From NCBI GenBank assembly GCA_963843595.1, contig CAWJLG010000015.1:62001-126000 (forward strand): a stretch of 64,000 nucleotides of DNA, written 5' to 3'. The DNA is from CAIWHR01 sp963843595 (GTDB lineage: Bacteria > Pseudomonadota > Gammaproteobacteria > Burkholderiales > Casimicrobiaceae). The notes beneath the pieces are model-generated. The model was not told the origin of the DNA. It saw only the letters and a list, made by a program, of their open reading frames with translations, and ran no database searches. Below are positions 10,000-20,816 of this stretch, in pieces. A program made the position numbers and the translations under genes. How positions within the stretch are numbered: position 1 is the stretch's first letter; every line of letters begins with the position of its first letter.

Positions 10000-11006
10000 C
10001 TAGTCGACCCTCGCGCCGGACGCCTTCACGATCCGGGCGTACTTGGCAAGCTCGCGGCCGATGAACTGTGCGAATTCCGCCGGGGTCGTCGGCGCCGCCT
10101 CGGCACCCTGCGCGGTCAGGCGCTCGCGCATGTCCGGCGAGTTGAGGATCTTCACCGTGTCCGCGTTCCACTTCGCGATGACGTCGGCAGGCGTTCCCGC
10201 CGGCGCGAGAAGGCCGAACCAGGTCGAAATGTCGAACCCCGGGACGCCCGCCTCGGCCATCGTCGGCAGCTCCGGTGCGAGCTTCGAGCGTTGTGCGGTG
10301 GTCACCGCGAGCGCCCGCAGCTTGCCGGCCTTGACCTGCGCTGTCGCGCTGGCGAGGTTGTCGAACATCAGCTGCGTGTCGCCCGCGAGCAGCGCCTGCA
10401 TGGCCGGCGCCGCACCCTTGTACGGGATGTGGACCATGTCGATCCCGGCATCGACCTTGAACAGTTCGCCGGCAAGGTGGCCCGCGCTGCCGTTGGAGCC
10501 CGAGCCGAACGACAGCTTGCCCGGATGGGCCTTGGCATACGCGATCAGATCCTTCACCGACTGGACGGGCAGCGACGGGTTCACGACCAGCACGTTGGGG
10601 GTCACGGCGACGAGCGTGATCGGCGCGAAATCCTTGACCGCGTCGTAGGGCATCGTCGGATAGAGACTCGGGTTGACCGCGTGCGTGGACAACGCCCCCA
10701 TGACCACCGTGTAGCCGTCGGGGGCCGACTTGGCAACGAGGTCGGCACCGATGTTGCCGCCCGCGCCCGGGCGGTTGTCGACGACAACATTCTGACCCCA
10801 GACCTCGGTGAGCTTCTGCGCGATCGCCCGTCCCACCGTGTCGAGCGGTCCGCCCGGCGGAAAGGGAACGACGAGTTTGACCGGCCGGGCGGGAAAGGCC
10901 GGCCTTGTGCGTGCGCGATCGAGGCCGCTCCGCCCGCCGCAAGCGCAACGCAGGCCGCAGCGAGGAGCGCAAACGCACGACGCCGGACAATGTAACGACG
11001 TTCCAT
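10000..11006 (-). pseudogene. second Bug-family solute receptor, frameshifted after the signal peptide
   Basis: The signal peptide (MERRYIVRRRAFALLAAACV, ending near SIAHAQ) reads in one frame from the ATG at 11006, which has an AAGGAAG ribosome binding site. The mature domain (FPARPVKLVVPFPPGG, then NVVVDNRPGAGGNIGADL) reads in another frame from about 10900 down to the stop at 10000. The total of 1007 bases is one short of a whole number of codons, so one missing base near 10895-10906 explains the break. Restored, it is a 335-residue Bug receptor like its neighbour. Either a young pseudogene or a base-calling error. Confidence 0.82.
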
Positions 11007-11077
11007 CGGAGCTTCCTTACGCGATTGAAGGGACCGATGAACATTCTAGCAAGCGGCGGCCGGAGTTCCGCGGAGGT

Positions 11078-11107
11078 TTGCCGGTCGCAGCGGCCGCGGC
11101 GCATAAT
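11078..11107 (+). promoter_or_regulatory. promoter of the RND efflux operon
   Basis: TTGCCG (11078-11083) and CATAAT (11102-11107) are spaced by 18 bases and lie 30 bases upstream of the adaptor gene ATG. Confidence 0.5.
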
Positions 11108-11136
11108 TCGCGTCTTTACCCCTCTTGCGCCGACGA

Positions 11137-12336
11137 ATGAACAAGGCCGCCGTGGGCGTGATGGTCGCGCTCGGACTCATTGCCACCGCCGTCGGCGGCT
11201 ACTGGCTAGGACAGCAACGCGGCATGCCGACGGTCGGTCCGTCCGCCACGGGCGCGGCACCGGCGGCCGCGGGCAAGGGTCCGGGAGGGCCGAGCGCTTC
11301 GCCCGCGAGCACCGTCGTCGAAGCCGTGAGAGTTGCGACCGAACCGATGCCGCAGTCCATTACCGCGGTGGGGAGCCTGCGCTCCGACGAATCGATCACC
11401 GTGCGACCCGAAGTCGCGGGCCGGATCAGCGCCATCCTGTTTCAGGAAGGCCAGCGGGTGGCGAAAGGGAGCACGCTGGTGAAGCTCGACCCGGCGATCA
11501 ACGCCGCCGAGGTTCAGCAGGCGCGCGCCAACCTGACGCTGGCCAAATCGAAGTTCGAACGCGCCGTCGACCTCTCGAAAAGCAACTTCATCTCCGGTCA
11601 GGCGCGCGACGAGGCCGAGAACAATCTCCGCGTCGCCGAGGCGGCGCTCCAACTCACCGAGGCGAAGCTCGCCAAGACCGAGATCAAGGCCCCGTTCTCC
11701 GGCATCATCGGGCTGCGCGTGGTGTCGGTCGGCGACTACGTCAAGGAGGGCGCCGACATCGTCAATCTCGAATCGATCGACCCCCTCAAGGTCGATTTCC
11801 GCGTGCCGGAGACCTATCTGCGGCAGGTGCAGGTCGGACAGGCGCTGCAGGTCTCGCTCGACGCGCTCCCCGGGAAGACCTTCGAGGGCAAGGTGTTCGC
11901 GGTGAACCCGCTGGTCGACGCGGCGGGTCGCGCGATCGTGATCCGCGCCATCGTCCGCAATGCGGACACCTCGTTGCGACCCGGGATGTTCGCCCGCGTG
12001 CGGCTGATCACGCGCGACGACAAGGACGCGCTGGTCGTGCCCGAACAGTCGATCGTGCCGCTGGGCGACGAGCAGTTCGTGTTTCGCGTCGTCGACGGCA
12101 AGGCCGCGCGCGTCAAGGTCGACGTCGGCCAGCGGCGCGACGGCAAGGTGGAGGTCGTGCGGGGGCTCGCCGCGGGCGACGTCGTCGTCACGTCCGGCCA
12201 GCTCAAGATTCGCGAGGGCTCGCCGGTGAAGCTCGTCGGCGCCGACGACGCAAAGGGCACGGCTGCGGCAGGGGGCGCAGGCCCGGGCGGGCCGGCGAAG
12301 GCCGATTCCGCGGCGCCCGCGGCGCCGAAATCCTGA
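11137..12336 (+). CDS. RND efflux periplasmic adaptor subunit (membrane fusion protein)
   Basis: Periplasmic adaptor joining an RND pump to an outer-membrane channel. The 399-residue product has an N-terminal membrane anchor (MNKAAVGVMVALGLIATAVG) with no lipobox Cys, then a barrel-sandwich half at VRPEVAGRISAILFQEGQRV, a helical hairpin of 70-80 residues rich in Ala/Glu/Lys (VQQARANLTLAKSKFERAVD), the second sandwich half TEIKAPFSGIIGLRVVSVGD, and beta-barrel segments. A disordered Gly/Ala/Pro tail closes it. The pump gene follows 20 bases downstream. No outer-membrane channel or regulator gene is adjacent. Confidence 0.9.
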   Translation: MNKAAVGVMVALGLIATAVGGYWLGQQRGMPTVGPSATGAAPAAAGKGPGGPSASPASTVVEAVRVATEPMPQSITAVGSLRSDESITVRPEVAGRISAILFQEGQRVAKGSTLVKLDPAINAAEVQQARANLTLAKSKFERAVDLSKSNFISGQARDEAENNLRVAEAALQLTEAKLAKTEIKAPFSGIIGLRVVSVGDYVKEGADIVNLESIDPLKVDFRVPETYLRQVQVGQALQVSLDALPGKTFEGKVFAVNPLVDAAGRAIVIRAIVRNADTSLRPGMFARVRLITRDDKDALVVPEQSIVPLGDEQFVFRVVDGKAARVKVDVGQRRDGKVEVVRGLAAGDVVVTSGQLKIREGSPVKLVGADDAKGTAAAGGAGPGGPAKADSAAPAAPKS

Positions 12337-12356
12337 AGCCGGCAGGGGCTCTCGCC

Positions 12357-15300
12357 ATGATGCTCCCCGAGATCTGCATCAAGCGTCCCGTCTTCGCGAC
12401 GGTGCTGTCGCTGGTCATCCTGCTGATCGGGCTCATCTCGTACACGCGCCTCTCGGTGCGCGAGTACCCGCGCATCGACGAGCCGGTCGTCAGCGTGTCG
12501 GTCACCTATCGCGGCGCCTCGGCGGAAGTGGTGGAGTCGCAAGTGACGAAGCCGCTCGAGGATTCGCTCGCCGGGATCGAGGGCGTCGAGGTCATGACCT
12601 CGCAGAGCCGGTCCGAAACCAGCCGGATCAACGTCCGCTTCACGTTGAAGCGTGATCCGGATTCAGCCGCCGCCGACGTTCGCGACAAGGTGGCCCGCGC
12701 GCGCGGCAAGCTGCCCGACACGATCGACGAGCCGATCATCGCCAAGGTCGAGGCCGACTCGAACCCGATCATTTACATCGCGGTCCAGGCGGGGACACTG
12801 ACGCCGCTGCAGGCCTCCGACTATGTCAAGCGCTACGTCCAGCCGCGCCTGTCCGTGCTCCCCGGCGCGGCGGACGTGCGCGTGTTCGGCGACCGCCAGG
12901 TGTCCATGCGGATCAATCTCGATCGCTCGCGCCTCGCCGGCTACCGGTTAACCGTGCAGGACGTCGAGGATGCGCTGCGCCGGCAGAACGCCGAGATCCC
13001 GGCCGGGCGCATCGAATCGACAGCGCGCGAGTTCACCGTGGTCGCCGAAACCGACGTACGCACGCCCGAGCAGTTCGACAACATCATCGTCGCCAACGTG
13101 GGCGGATATCCCGTGCGGATCCGGGACGTCGGCTCGGCGGAGATCGGACCGGTCGACGAGCGGACGATCTCCCGCTTCAACGGCAATCCGTCGCTCAACA
13201 TCGGCGTGATCAAGCAGGCGGTCGCGAATCCGCTGGAGCTGTCGAGGGCGGTGCGGGCCGAGGTGGTGAAGATGAACCCGAATCTGCCGCCCGGGATGAA
13301 GCTCGTCGTCGCCTACGACACCTCGGTGTTCATCGAGCGCTCGATCACGTCGGTGTTCGAGACCATCGGCGAGGCGATCCTGCTGGTCGTGCTGGTCATC
13401 TATTTCTTCCTGCGCAGCCTGCGCGCGACGCTGATCCCGATCGTGACGATCCCGGTGTCGCTGATCGGCGCCTTCGGGCTCATGTACGCGTTCGGGTTCA
13501 CGGTCAACACATTGACGCTGCTCGCGCTCGTGCTGGCGATCGGCCTTGTCGTCGACGACGCCATCGTCATGCTGGAGAACATCTTCCGTCACGTCGAGGA
13601 AGGCATGCCGCGCCGGCAGGCGGCGATCGAGGGGGCGCGCGAGATCGGCTTCGCCATCCTCGCGATGACGCTGACGCTCGCATCCGTGTTCGCGCCGCTG
13701 GCGTTCGCGACCGGGCGCACCGGGCGGCTCTTCATCGAGTTTGCGCTGACGCTGGCCGGCTCGGTCCTCGTTTCCGGGTTCGTCGCGCTGACGCTCTCGC
13801 CGATGATGTGCTCGTTGCTGCTCAGGCATCAGGAACGGCATTCCCGCATCTACAACACGATCGAGAGTTGGATCGAAGGCGTGACCAGCGGGTACCGCCG
13901 GCTGCTCACGGCCACGCTGCACGCGCGCTGGCTCATCGCGCTCATGTGGCTGATCGTCCTCGGCACCGGCGTGGCGTTCTTCACGCTGCTCAAGTCGGAA
14001 CTGGCGCCGCTCGAGGACCGCGGCGTCATTCTGGGGATCGTCTCGGCGCCCCAGGGCTCCACGCCCACCTACACGTCGGAGCAGCTCAGGCCGATCGAGG
14101 GGTTCTACCGCGAGGTGCCGGAAGGCGCCGCGTACCAGACGATCTCGGGGTTCCCGACGGTGGTCGACGGGATCGCGGTCCTGCGCCTGAAATCCTGGGA
14201 GGAGCGTTCGCGCAGCCAGAAGCAGATCGCCGACGAGCTGCGTCCGAAGTTCGCGGCGATTCCGGGGGCGATCGCGTTCCCCAGCAGCCCGCCGTCGCTC
14301 GGCCAGTCATTCCGCTCGACGCCGGTCGAATACGTCGTGATGTCGCAAGTCCCGTACCCCGAGCTGCAGCGGATCGTCGATCGCTTCGTCGAGGAGGCGC
14401 GCAAGTACCCGGGGGTGCAGAACCTGCAGACGGACCTGCGCCTCAACACGCCGGAGGTGCGCGTCAGGATCAATCGCGACAAGCTGTCGGACATCGGTGT
14501 GGGCGTCGACACCGTGGGCCGCACGCTCGAAACGATGCTGGGCGGACGGCAGGTCACGCGTTTCAAGAAGGACGGCGAGCAGTACGACGTCATCGTCCAG
14601 GTGGCGCCGGTCGACCGCTCCACGCCGGCGGACATCAGTGACGCCTACGTCCGGGCGCGTGACGGGAGCATGGTGCAGCTGTCCAACTTGGTCGACGTGC
14701 GCGAGAACGTCGCCCCGCAGTCGCTCAATCACTTCAACCGGCTGCGCGCCGTCAAGGTGACCGGGACCCTCGCGCCTGGCTATGCGGTCGGGGATGCACT
14801 GAAGGCCATGGACGACGCGGCGAAGCGCGCGCTGCCGGCGACCTCCCAGACCGACCTCGACGGCCAGTCGCGCGAGTTCCGGTCGTCGGGCGGCGAGATC
14901 TACTTCACGTTCGTGCTGGCGCTGATGTTCATCTACCTCGTGCTTTCGGCGCAGTTCGAAAGCTTCAAGCACCCGTTCGTGATCATGCTGTCGGTGCCGC
15001 TGTCGATGACGGGCGCGCTGCTTACGCTGTGGCTCGCCGGCGGGACGCTCAACATCTACAGCCAGGTCGGGCTCGTGACGCTCGTCGGCCTGATCACCAA
15101 GCACGGGATCCTGATCGTCGAGTTCTCGAATCAGCTGCGGGCCAAGGGCGAAGCGCTCGTCGACGCGGTCGTCGATGCCGCGACGCTGCGGCTGCGGCCG
15201 ATACTGATGACGACCGGCGCGATGGTGCTGGGCGCCGTGCCGCTCGCGCTCGCCAGCGGTGCCGGCGCGGAGTCGCGGACGCAGATCGGCTGGGTGATCG

Positions 15301-15443
15301 TCGGAGGAATGACGTTCGGCACGCTGCTGACGCTGTTCGTCGTCCCGACGGCATACACGCTGCTGGCCGGCAAGACGGTCCGGCTGCCGCCGGGCGAAAC
15401 GGTGCCCAAGGGGCCGATTCCGCACGCCGGCGTGGCGGACTAG
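12357..15443 (+). CDS. RND multidrug efflux pump permease (HAE1/AcrB-like)
   Basis: Inner-membrane proton-driven drug exporter of 1028 residues, the usual size. It opens MMLPEICIKRPVFATVLSLV, has two large periplasmic loops and 12 expected membrane helices. The proton-relay Asp pair lies in GLVVDDAIVMLENI and the relay Lys in LITKHGILIVEFSN. The start is the first of two ATGs at 12357. It forms an operon with the adaptor gene. The substrate range cannot be deduced. Confidence 0.93.
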   Translation: MMLPEICIKRPVFATVLSLVILLIGLISYTRLSVREYPRIDEPVVSVSVTYRGASAEVVESQVTKPLEDSLAGIEGVEVMTSQSRSETSRINVRFTLKRDPDSAAADVRDKVARARGKLPDTIDEPIIAKVEADSNPIIYIAVQAGTLTPLQASDYVKRYVQPRLSVLPGAADVRVFGDRQVSMRINLDRSRLAGYRLTVQDVEDALRRQNAEIPAGRIESTAREFTVVAETDVRTPEQFDNIIVANVGGYPVRIRDVGSAEIGPVDERTISRFNGNPSLNIGVIKQAVANPLELSRAVRAEVVKMNPNLPPGMKLVVAYDTSVFIERSITSVFETIGEAILLVVLVIYFFLRSLRATLIPIVTIPVSLIGAFGLMYAFGFTVNTLTLLALVLAIGLVVDDAIVMLENIFRHVEEGMPRRQAAIEGAREIGFAILAMTLTLASVFAPLAFATGRTGRLFIEFALTLAGSVLVSGFVALTLSPMMCSLLLRHQERHSRIYNTIESWIEGVTSGYRRLLTATLHARWLIALMWLIVLGTGVAFFTLLKSELAPLEDRGVILGIVSAPQGSTPTYTSEQLRPIEGFYREVPEGAAYQTISGFPTVVDGIAVLRLKSWEERSRSQKQIADELRPKFAAIPGAIAFPSSPPSLGQSFRSTPVEYVVMSQVPYPELQRIVDRFVEEARKYPGVQNLQTDLRLNTPEVRVRINRDKLSDIGVGVDTVGRTLETMLGGRQVTRFKKDGEQYDVIVQVAPVDRSTPADISDAYVRARDGSMVQLSNLVDVRENVAPQSLNHFNRLRAVKVTGTLAPGYAVGDALKAMDDAAKRALPATSQTDLDGQSREFRSSGGEIYFTFVLALMFIYLVLSAQFESFKHPFVIMLSVPLSMTGALLTLWLAGGTLNIYSQVGLVTLVGLITKHGILIVEFSNQLRAKGEALVDAVVDAATLRLRPILMTTGAMVLGAVPLALASGAGAESRTQIGWVIVGGMTFGTLLTLFVVPTAYTLLAGKTVRLPPGETVPKGPIPHAGVAD

Positions 15444-15462
15444 CCGGCCCCGGTCGGGTCCC

Positions 15463-15486
15463 GGGCAACGTCCGATCCGGTTGCCC
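15463..15486 (+). terminator. hairpin after RND operon
   Basis: A 7-bp inverted repeat (gggcaac / gttgccc) with a 10-base loop lies 20 bases after the pump stop. It lacks a T-run, so termination is only a guess. Confidence 0.3.
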
Positions 15487-15556
15487 CCTCGTCGCCACGG
15501 AGGCATTGCGCCTCGTGCCGGACGCGGATTCGGCGCGCTTGCTCGCCGCCGGACGG

Positions 15557-16555
<999 letters not shown>

Positions 16556-16556
16556 G

Positions 16557-17405
16557 CTATTTTTCCGTCTCCACCAGGCCCTTGACGAACCACTTCTGCA
16601 TCAGCACCACCACCAGCGCCGGCGGCAGCAGCGCGAGCATCGCCGTGGCCATCACCAGGTTCCACTCGTTCTGCGCGTCGCCTCCCACGATCATCCGCTT
16701 GATGCCGATCACCGCGGTGTACATGTCCTCATTCGTGGTGATCAGCAGCGGCCAGAGGTACTGGTTCCAGCCGTAGATGAACTGGATCACGAACAGCGCC
16801 GCAATGCTGGTGCGCGACAACGGCAGCAGCACGTCCCAGAAGAAGCGCATCGGGCCCGCGCCGTCGATGCGTGCCGCCTCTGCCAGCTCGTCCGGCACGG
16901 TGAGAAAGAATTGCCGGAACAGGAACGTGGCCGTCGCGGAGGCGATCAGCGGCAGGGTGAGTCCGACGTAAGAGTTGAGGATGCCGAGGTCCGAGGCGAC
17001 CTTGAAGGTCGGAATGATGCGCACCTCGATCGGCAGCATCAGCGTGACGAAGATCATCCAGAAGAAGAACTTCCGCAGCGGGAAGCGGAAGTAGACGATC
17101 GCGAAGGAAGCGATGATCGAGATCGCGATCTTGCCCACCGCGATCACCACGGCCATGACGAGACTGTTCTTCAGCATCGTCGAAACCGCGGCCTTGGAGC
17201 CCTTGGTCGAACCGTGCGCGAGGACCTGCGTGTAGTTCTCCACCAGCTGGTCGCCCGGGAGCAGCGGCATCGGCACCGTCAGGATCTGATCGAGGGTCAG
17301 CGTCGAGGCGACGAACGTGACGTACAGGGGAAAGGCCACGACCGCGACGCCCGCGATCAGCACCGCATGCGCGAAGAACGTGAGCCAGGGCCGGTTCTCG
17401 ATCAT
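16557..17405 (-). CDS. ugpE: sn-glycerol-3-phosphate ABC importer, permease UgpE
   Basis: Inner-membrane permease of 282 residues with about six membrane helices. The ATPase-contact (EAA) loop reads ELAEAARIDGAGPMRFFWDV. The product is most like UgpE by operon position and features such as NEWNLVMA. It lies between ugpA and ugpC on the same strand. Confidence 0.92.
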   Translation of the reverse strand: MIENRPWLTFFAHAVLIAGVAVVAFPLYVTFVASTLTLDQILTVPMPLLPGDQLVENYTQVLAHGSTKGSKAAVSTMLKNSLVMAVVIAVGKIAISIIASFAIVYFRFPLRKFFFWMIFVTLMLPIEVRIIPTFKVASDLGILNSYVGLTLPLIASATATFLFRQFFLTVPDELAEAARIDGAGPMRFFWDVLLPLSRTSIAALFVIQFIYGWNQYLWPLLITTNEDMYTAVIGIKRMIVGGDAQNEWNLVMATAMLALLPPALVVVLMQKWFVKGLVETEK

Positions 17406-17415
17406 CGCGCCGGCC

Positions 17416-18297
17416 TCAGTACTGAACCCTGCGCTCGACGAAGCGGAACTGCGCCACGGTGAGCGCGATCACGATCAGCATCAGGATCGCCGATTGCGCC
17501 GACGACCCTCCCAGATCGGCCGCCTTGACGCCGTCGTAGTAGACCTTGTAGACCAGAATCTGCGTCGCGCCGGCGGGACCGCCCTGCGTGGTGGCGTCGA
17601 TCACGCCGAAGGTGTCGAAGAACGCGTAGACGATATTCACCACCAGCAGAAAGAAGGTGGTCGGCGAGAGCAGCGGGAAGACGATGTTCCAGAAGCGGCG
17701 CCCGGGCCCCGCGCCGTCGATCGCCGCCGCCTCGATGAGCGAGCGCGGGATGGACTGCAGGCCGGCGAGGAAGAAGAGGAAGTTGTACGAGATCTGCTTC
17801 CACACTGACGCGATCACCACCAGCAGCATCGCCTGGTCGCCCTTGATGATCCAGTTCCAGTCGATGCCCCAGCTCTTGAGGACGTACGTGATGATGCCGA
17901 GCGACGGTGCGAACAGAAATGCCCACAGCACGCCCGCGACGGCGGGCGCGACCGCGTAGGGCCAGATGAGCAGCGTCTTGTAGGCCATCGCCCCGCGCAC
18001 CACGCGATCGGCCATGACCGCGAGCAGCAGCGAGATGGCGATGCCCCAGAAGGCGACCAGGGCGCTGAACAGCGCCGTGATCTTGAACGATTCGAGGTAG
18101 TGCGAGTCCTTGAACAGCGCGGCAAAGTTTTCCAGCCCGACGAACTGGGTCTTCAGTCCGAACGCGTCCTGCAGCTGGAACGAATACCAGATCGCCTGCG
18201 TTGCGGGCCAGAAGAAGAAGACCAGCGTAACGGCGATCTGCGGCGCCACGAGCGCGTACGGCAGCCAGGCGGAGCGGAAAACGACGCGCTTTTCCAT
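17416..18297 (-). CDS. ugpA: sn-glycerol-3-phosphate ABC importer, permease UgpA
   Basis: Inner-membrane permease of 293 residues with about six membrane helices. The N-terminus MEKRVVFRSAWLPYALVAPQ and the EAA loop SLIEAAAIDGAGPGRRFWNI are typical of UgpA. The segment QGGPAGATQILVYKVYYDG also matches the family. It follows ugpB after a 42-base gap that holds a strong hairpin, and precedes ugpE by 10 bases. Confidence 0.93.
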   Translation of the reverse strand: MEKRVVFRSAWLPYALVAPQIAVTLVFFFWPATQAIWYSFQLQDAFGLKTQFVGLENFAALFKDSHYLESFKITALFSALVAFWGIAISLLLAVMADRVVRGAMAYKTLLIWPYAVAPAVAGVLWAFLFAPSLGIITYVLKSWGIDWNWIIKGDQAMLLVVIASVWKQISYNFLFFLAGLQSIPRSLIEAAAIDGAGPGRRFWNIVFPLLSPTTFFLLVVNIVYAFFDTFGVIDATTQGGPAGATQILVYKVYYDGVKAADLGGSSAQSAILMLIVIALTVAQFRFVERRVQY

Positions 18298-18309
18298 GAT
18301 GCCAAAGGA

Positions 18310-18329
18310 AAGGGGGCCGGAGCCCCCTT
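18310..18329 (-). terminator. intercistronic hairpin between ugpB and ugpA
   Basis: An 8-bp perfect stem (aagggggc / gccccctt) with a 4-base loop fills the ugpB-ugpA gap, followed on the minus strand by a short T/C run. Such hairpins after a binding-protein gene usually act as partial terminators or protect the upstream mRNA, giving more receptor than permease. Confidence 0.55.
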
Positions 18330-18339
18330 GTCCGCTGCG

Positions 18340-19653
18340 CTACTTGTTCGCTGCCTCGAACTTGCGCAGGATCTCGTTGCCGCGCTTCACGGCGTCGTCG
18401 AGCGCGGTCTTGGCGTCCTTCTTGCCCGCGAACACCGCTTCCATTTCCTCCTCGATGACCTCGCGTCCCTGCACGAAATTGCCGAAGCGCAGCCCCTTGG
18501 AGTTCGCGGTGGGCTCGTGCAGCGTGAGCTGCTTGACCGGCATGTCGGCCCCCGGGTTCTTGTCGTAGAAGCCCGATTTGCGCGTCATTTCGTATGCCGC
18601 CAGCGTGATCGGCACGTAGCCGGTGCTGGTGTGCCAATCCATCTGGATCTCGGGCTGCGACAGGAAGGCGAAGAACTTGGCGACGCCGCGGTACTCCTCG
18701 GGCTTCTTGCCGCCCATCACCCACAGCGATGCGCCGCCGATGATCGAGTTCTGCGGCGCGCCCTTGACGTCGTCATGGTACGGAATGAAATTCATGGACC
18801 AGCCGAACTTGGCGGCCTTGCGGATGGTCGCCTGCGCGCCGGCGCTCGAGGTGAGCATCGCGCACTCGCCGCTCGCGAACTTCGCCTCGGCCTGATTGGT
18901 GCGGCCGGCGTACGTGAACAGCCCCTTTTTCGCCATGTCGCCCAGCATCGCGATGTGGCGTACGTGCAGCGGCGAGTTGATGGTGAACTCCGTATCGAGG
19001 CCACCCATCCCGTTTTCCTTGGTGCCGATCGGCACGTTGTGCCACGCGCTGAAATTCTCGATGTGCATCCAGGATGGCCAACCCGAAGTGTAGACACAGT
19101 CCTGGCCCGAGGCCTTGAGCTTTTCGGCCGCGGCCAGCAGCTCTTTCCACGTCTTGGGCGCCTTCTCCGGGTCGAGGCCCGCCTTCTTGAACGCGTCCTT
19201 GTTGACGTAGAACATCACCGTCGAGCTGTTGAACGGGAACGACAGCATGTTGCCTTGCATGTCGGTGTAGTAGCCGGCGACCGTCGGCAGGTACGCCTTC
19301 GGGTTGAACGGCTCCTTGGCGTCGGCCATCACCTTCGCCACCGGCACGATCGCGCCCTTTGCCGCCATCATGGTGGCGGTGCCGACCTCGAACACCTGCA
19401 GGATGTGCGGCGCGTTGCCGGCCCGGAACGCGGCGATCGCCGCCGTCATCGACTCGGGATACGAGCCTCTGAAGGTGGCGACCACCTTGTAGTCCTTCTG
19501 GCTCTCATTGAACTTGGTCGCGAGCTCGTTCACCTTGTCGCCGAGCGCTCCTCCCATCGAATGCCACCACTGGATTTCGATCTGCGCGTGCGCGACCGGG
19601 GCGCCCAGGATGCCGACGATCGCCAGTATGGCGCCGAGTACTTTGAACCGCAT
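18340..19653 (-). CDS. ugpB: sn-glycerol-3-phosphate-binding periplasmic protein
   Basis: Receptor of the Ugp importer, 437 residues. The signal peptide MRFKVLGAILAIVGILGAPV ends near AHA, and the mature protein starts IEIQWWHSMGGALGDKVNEL, as in UgpB. Other conserved blocks are NMLSFPFNSSTVMFYVN and the C-terminal GREVIEEEMEAVF. The ATG at 19653 has an AGGAGG ribosome binding site. On the minus strand, TATACT (19712-19717) could be the -10 box; I see no convincing -35 box or Pho box. It diverges from ugpQ. Confidence 0.93.
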   Translation of the reverse strand: MRFKVLGAILAIVGILGAPVAHAQIEIQWWHSMGGALGDKVNELATKFNESQKDYKVVATFRGSYPESMTAAIAAFRAGNAPHILQVFEVGTATMMAAKGAIVPVAKVMADAKEPFNPKAYLPTVAGYYTDMQGNMLSFPFNSSTVMFYVNKDAFKKAGLDPEKAPKTWKELLAAAEKLKASGQDCVYTSGWPSWMHIENFSAWHNVPIGTKENGMGGLDTEFTINSPLHVRHIAMLGDMAKKGLFTYAGRTNQAEAKFASGECAMLTSSAGAQATIRKAAKFGWSMNFIPYHDDVKGAPQNSIIGGASLWVMGGKKPEEYRGVAKFFAFLSQPEIQMDWHTSTGYVPITLAAYEMTRKSGFYDKNPGADMPVKQLTLHEPTANSKGLRFGNFVQGREVIEEEMEAVFAGKKDAKTALDDAVKRGNEILRKFEAANK

Positions 19654-19933
19654 GTTCCCCTCCTGTAATCTTCCCGGATGTTCGGTCGTTCCTTGCCGGG
19701 CTCCGGCGACGAGTATAGCGTGAAACAACCGCGCAACGCTCGGGGTCCGGGGCCGTCGCAAAGGGCCGCCCGCAGGCCGTCGCCGCGATCGGATATCGCA
19801 TTGCACAAGCGGCCGACGGGGCCGGGCGCGTCGTCGCCATCGCCGACGCCGTCACCGTCGTGGGGGCGGTCGCCGAGCTGACGCAGGTGTACATTGACGA
19901 CGCCACGACCACCGAAACGCGTATGACGTGATC

Positions 19934-20713
19934 ATGCCCAACCCACTCGCAATCGAATGGCCTTACCCTCGACTCGTCGCGCACCGCGGCGCGGGCAAGC
20001 AGGCGCCGGAAAACACGCTGACCGCGATGCGCGTGGGCCATGCACACGGCTACCAGATGGTCGAGTTCGACGTGAAGCTCGCGGCGGACAACGTCACCTT
20101 CCTGCTGCACGACGCGACGCTCGAGCGCACGACCAGCGGCCGTGGCCGCGCGGATGCGCTGTTGTGGCGCGAGCTGTCGCGGCTCGACGCCGGCGGCTGG
20201 CACTCGGCGAAGTACGCAGGGGAGCCGCTGCCGACGCTGGCCTCGATCGCGCGCTGGGCGCGGGCGCACGCCGTTGCCTGCAACATCGAGATCAAGCCGA
20301 CCCCCGGCCGGGAACGCGAGACCGGTGCGGCGGTGGCGCTGGATGCCGCGTCGCTGTGGCGCGACACCGAGGTGCCGCCGCTGCTGTCGTCGTTCTCGGA
20401 GGATGCGCTCGACGCGGCCCGCGACGCCGTGCCGCTGCTTCCTCGCGCGCTGCTGCTCGACGCGCTGCCTGCCGACTGGCTCGATCGGCTCGCGCGGCTC
20501 GAATGCGTGGCGCTGGACGCCAATCACCAGGAGCTGACGGCGGAGGTGGTGAAGAAGGCGCGCGCGGCCGGCTACCGCGTGCTCTGCTATACGCCCAACG
20601 ACGCCGATCGCATCGCCGAGCTTGCCGCCTGGGGTGTCGACGGCCTCATCACCGATGCCGTCGATCGCATACCGGCCGATTCGCTGCCGCCGGCGCCCCC
20701 GCTGCCGACGTGA
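19934..20713 (+). CDS. ugpQ: glycerophosphodiester phosphodiesterase
   Basis: Hydrolyses glycerophosphodiesters to sn-glycerol 3-phosphate and an alcohol. The 259-residue product has the catalytic pattern AHRGAGKQAPENTLTA and the metal/acid residues in VEFDVKLAADNVTFLLHDAT, with a final AWGVDGLITDAVDR. No signal peptide is seen, so it should act in the cytoplasm on imported diesters, as UgpQ does. It lies divergently from ugpBAEC. A GTG six bases upstream is a possible alternative start. Confidence 0.93.
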   Translation: MPNPLAIEWPYPRLVAHRGAGKQAPENTLTAMRVGHAHGYQMVEFDVKLAADNVTFLLHDATLERTTSGRGRADALLWRELSRLDAGGWHSAKYAGEPLPTLASIARWARAHAVACNIEIKPTPGRERETGAAVALDAASLWRDTEVPPLLSSFSEDALDAARDAVPLLPRALLLDALPADWLDRLARLECVALDANHQELTAEVVKKARAAGYRVLCYTPNDADRIAELAAWGVDGLITDAVDRIPADSLPPAPPLPT

Positions 20714-20715
20714 AC

Positions 20716-20804
20716 TAATTGGGGTCAGATACGTAATACGTTTCCGCGTTGCAGGCGGAACGATCGTCGCGATCGGAAACGTATTACGTATCTGACCCCA
20801 ATTA
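20716..20804. repeat. 89-bp palindromic element with perfect 31-bp arms
   Basis: The arms 20716-20746 and 20774-20804 are exact reverse complements (31 bp), separated by 27 bases. Each arm carries the core ggggtcagatacgtaatacg. The element lies between the convergent ugpQ and MFS genes, so it could also stop transcription from both sides. A related half-site is at 5871. Arms this long and perfect, with no coding capacity, fit a non-autonomous mobile or REP/BIME-like element. Confidence 0.85.
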
Positions 20805-20816
20805 CGCAATTACGCG

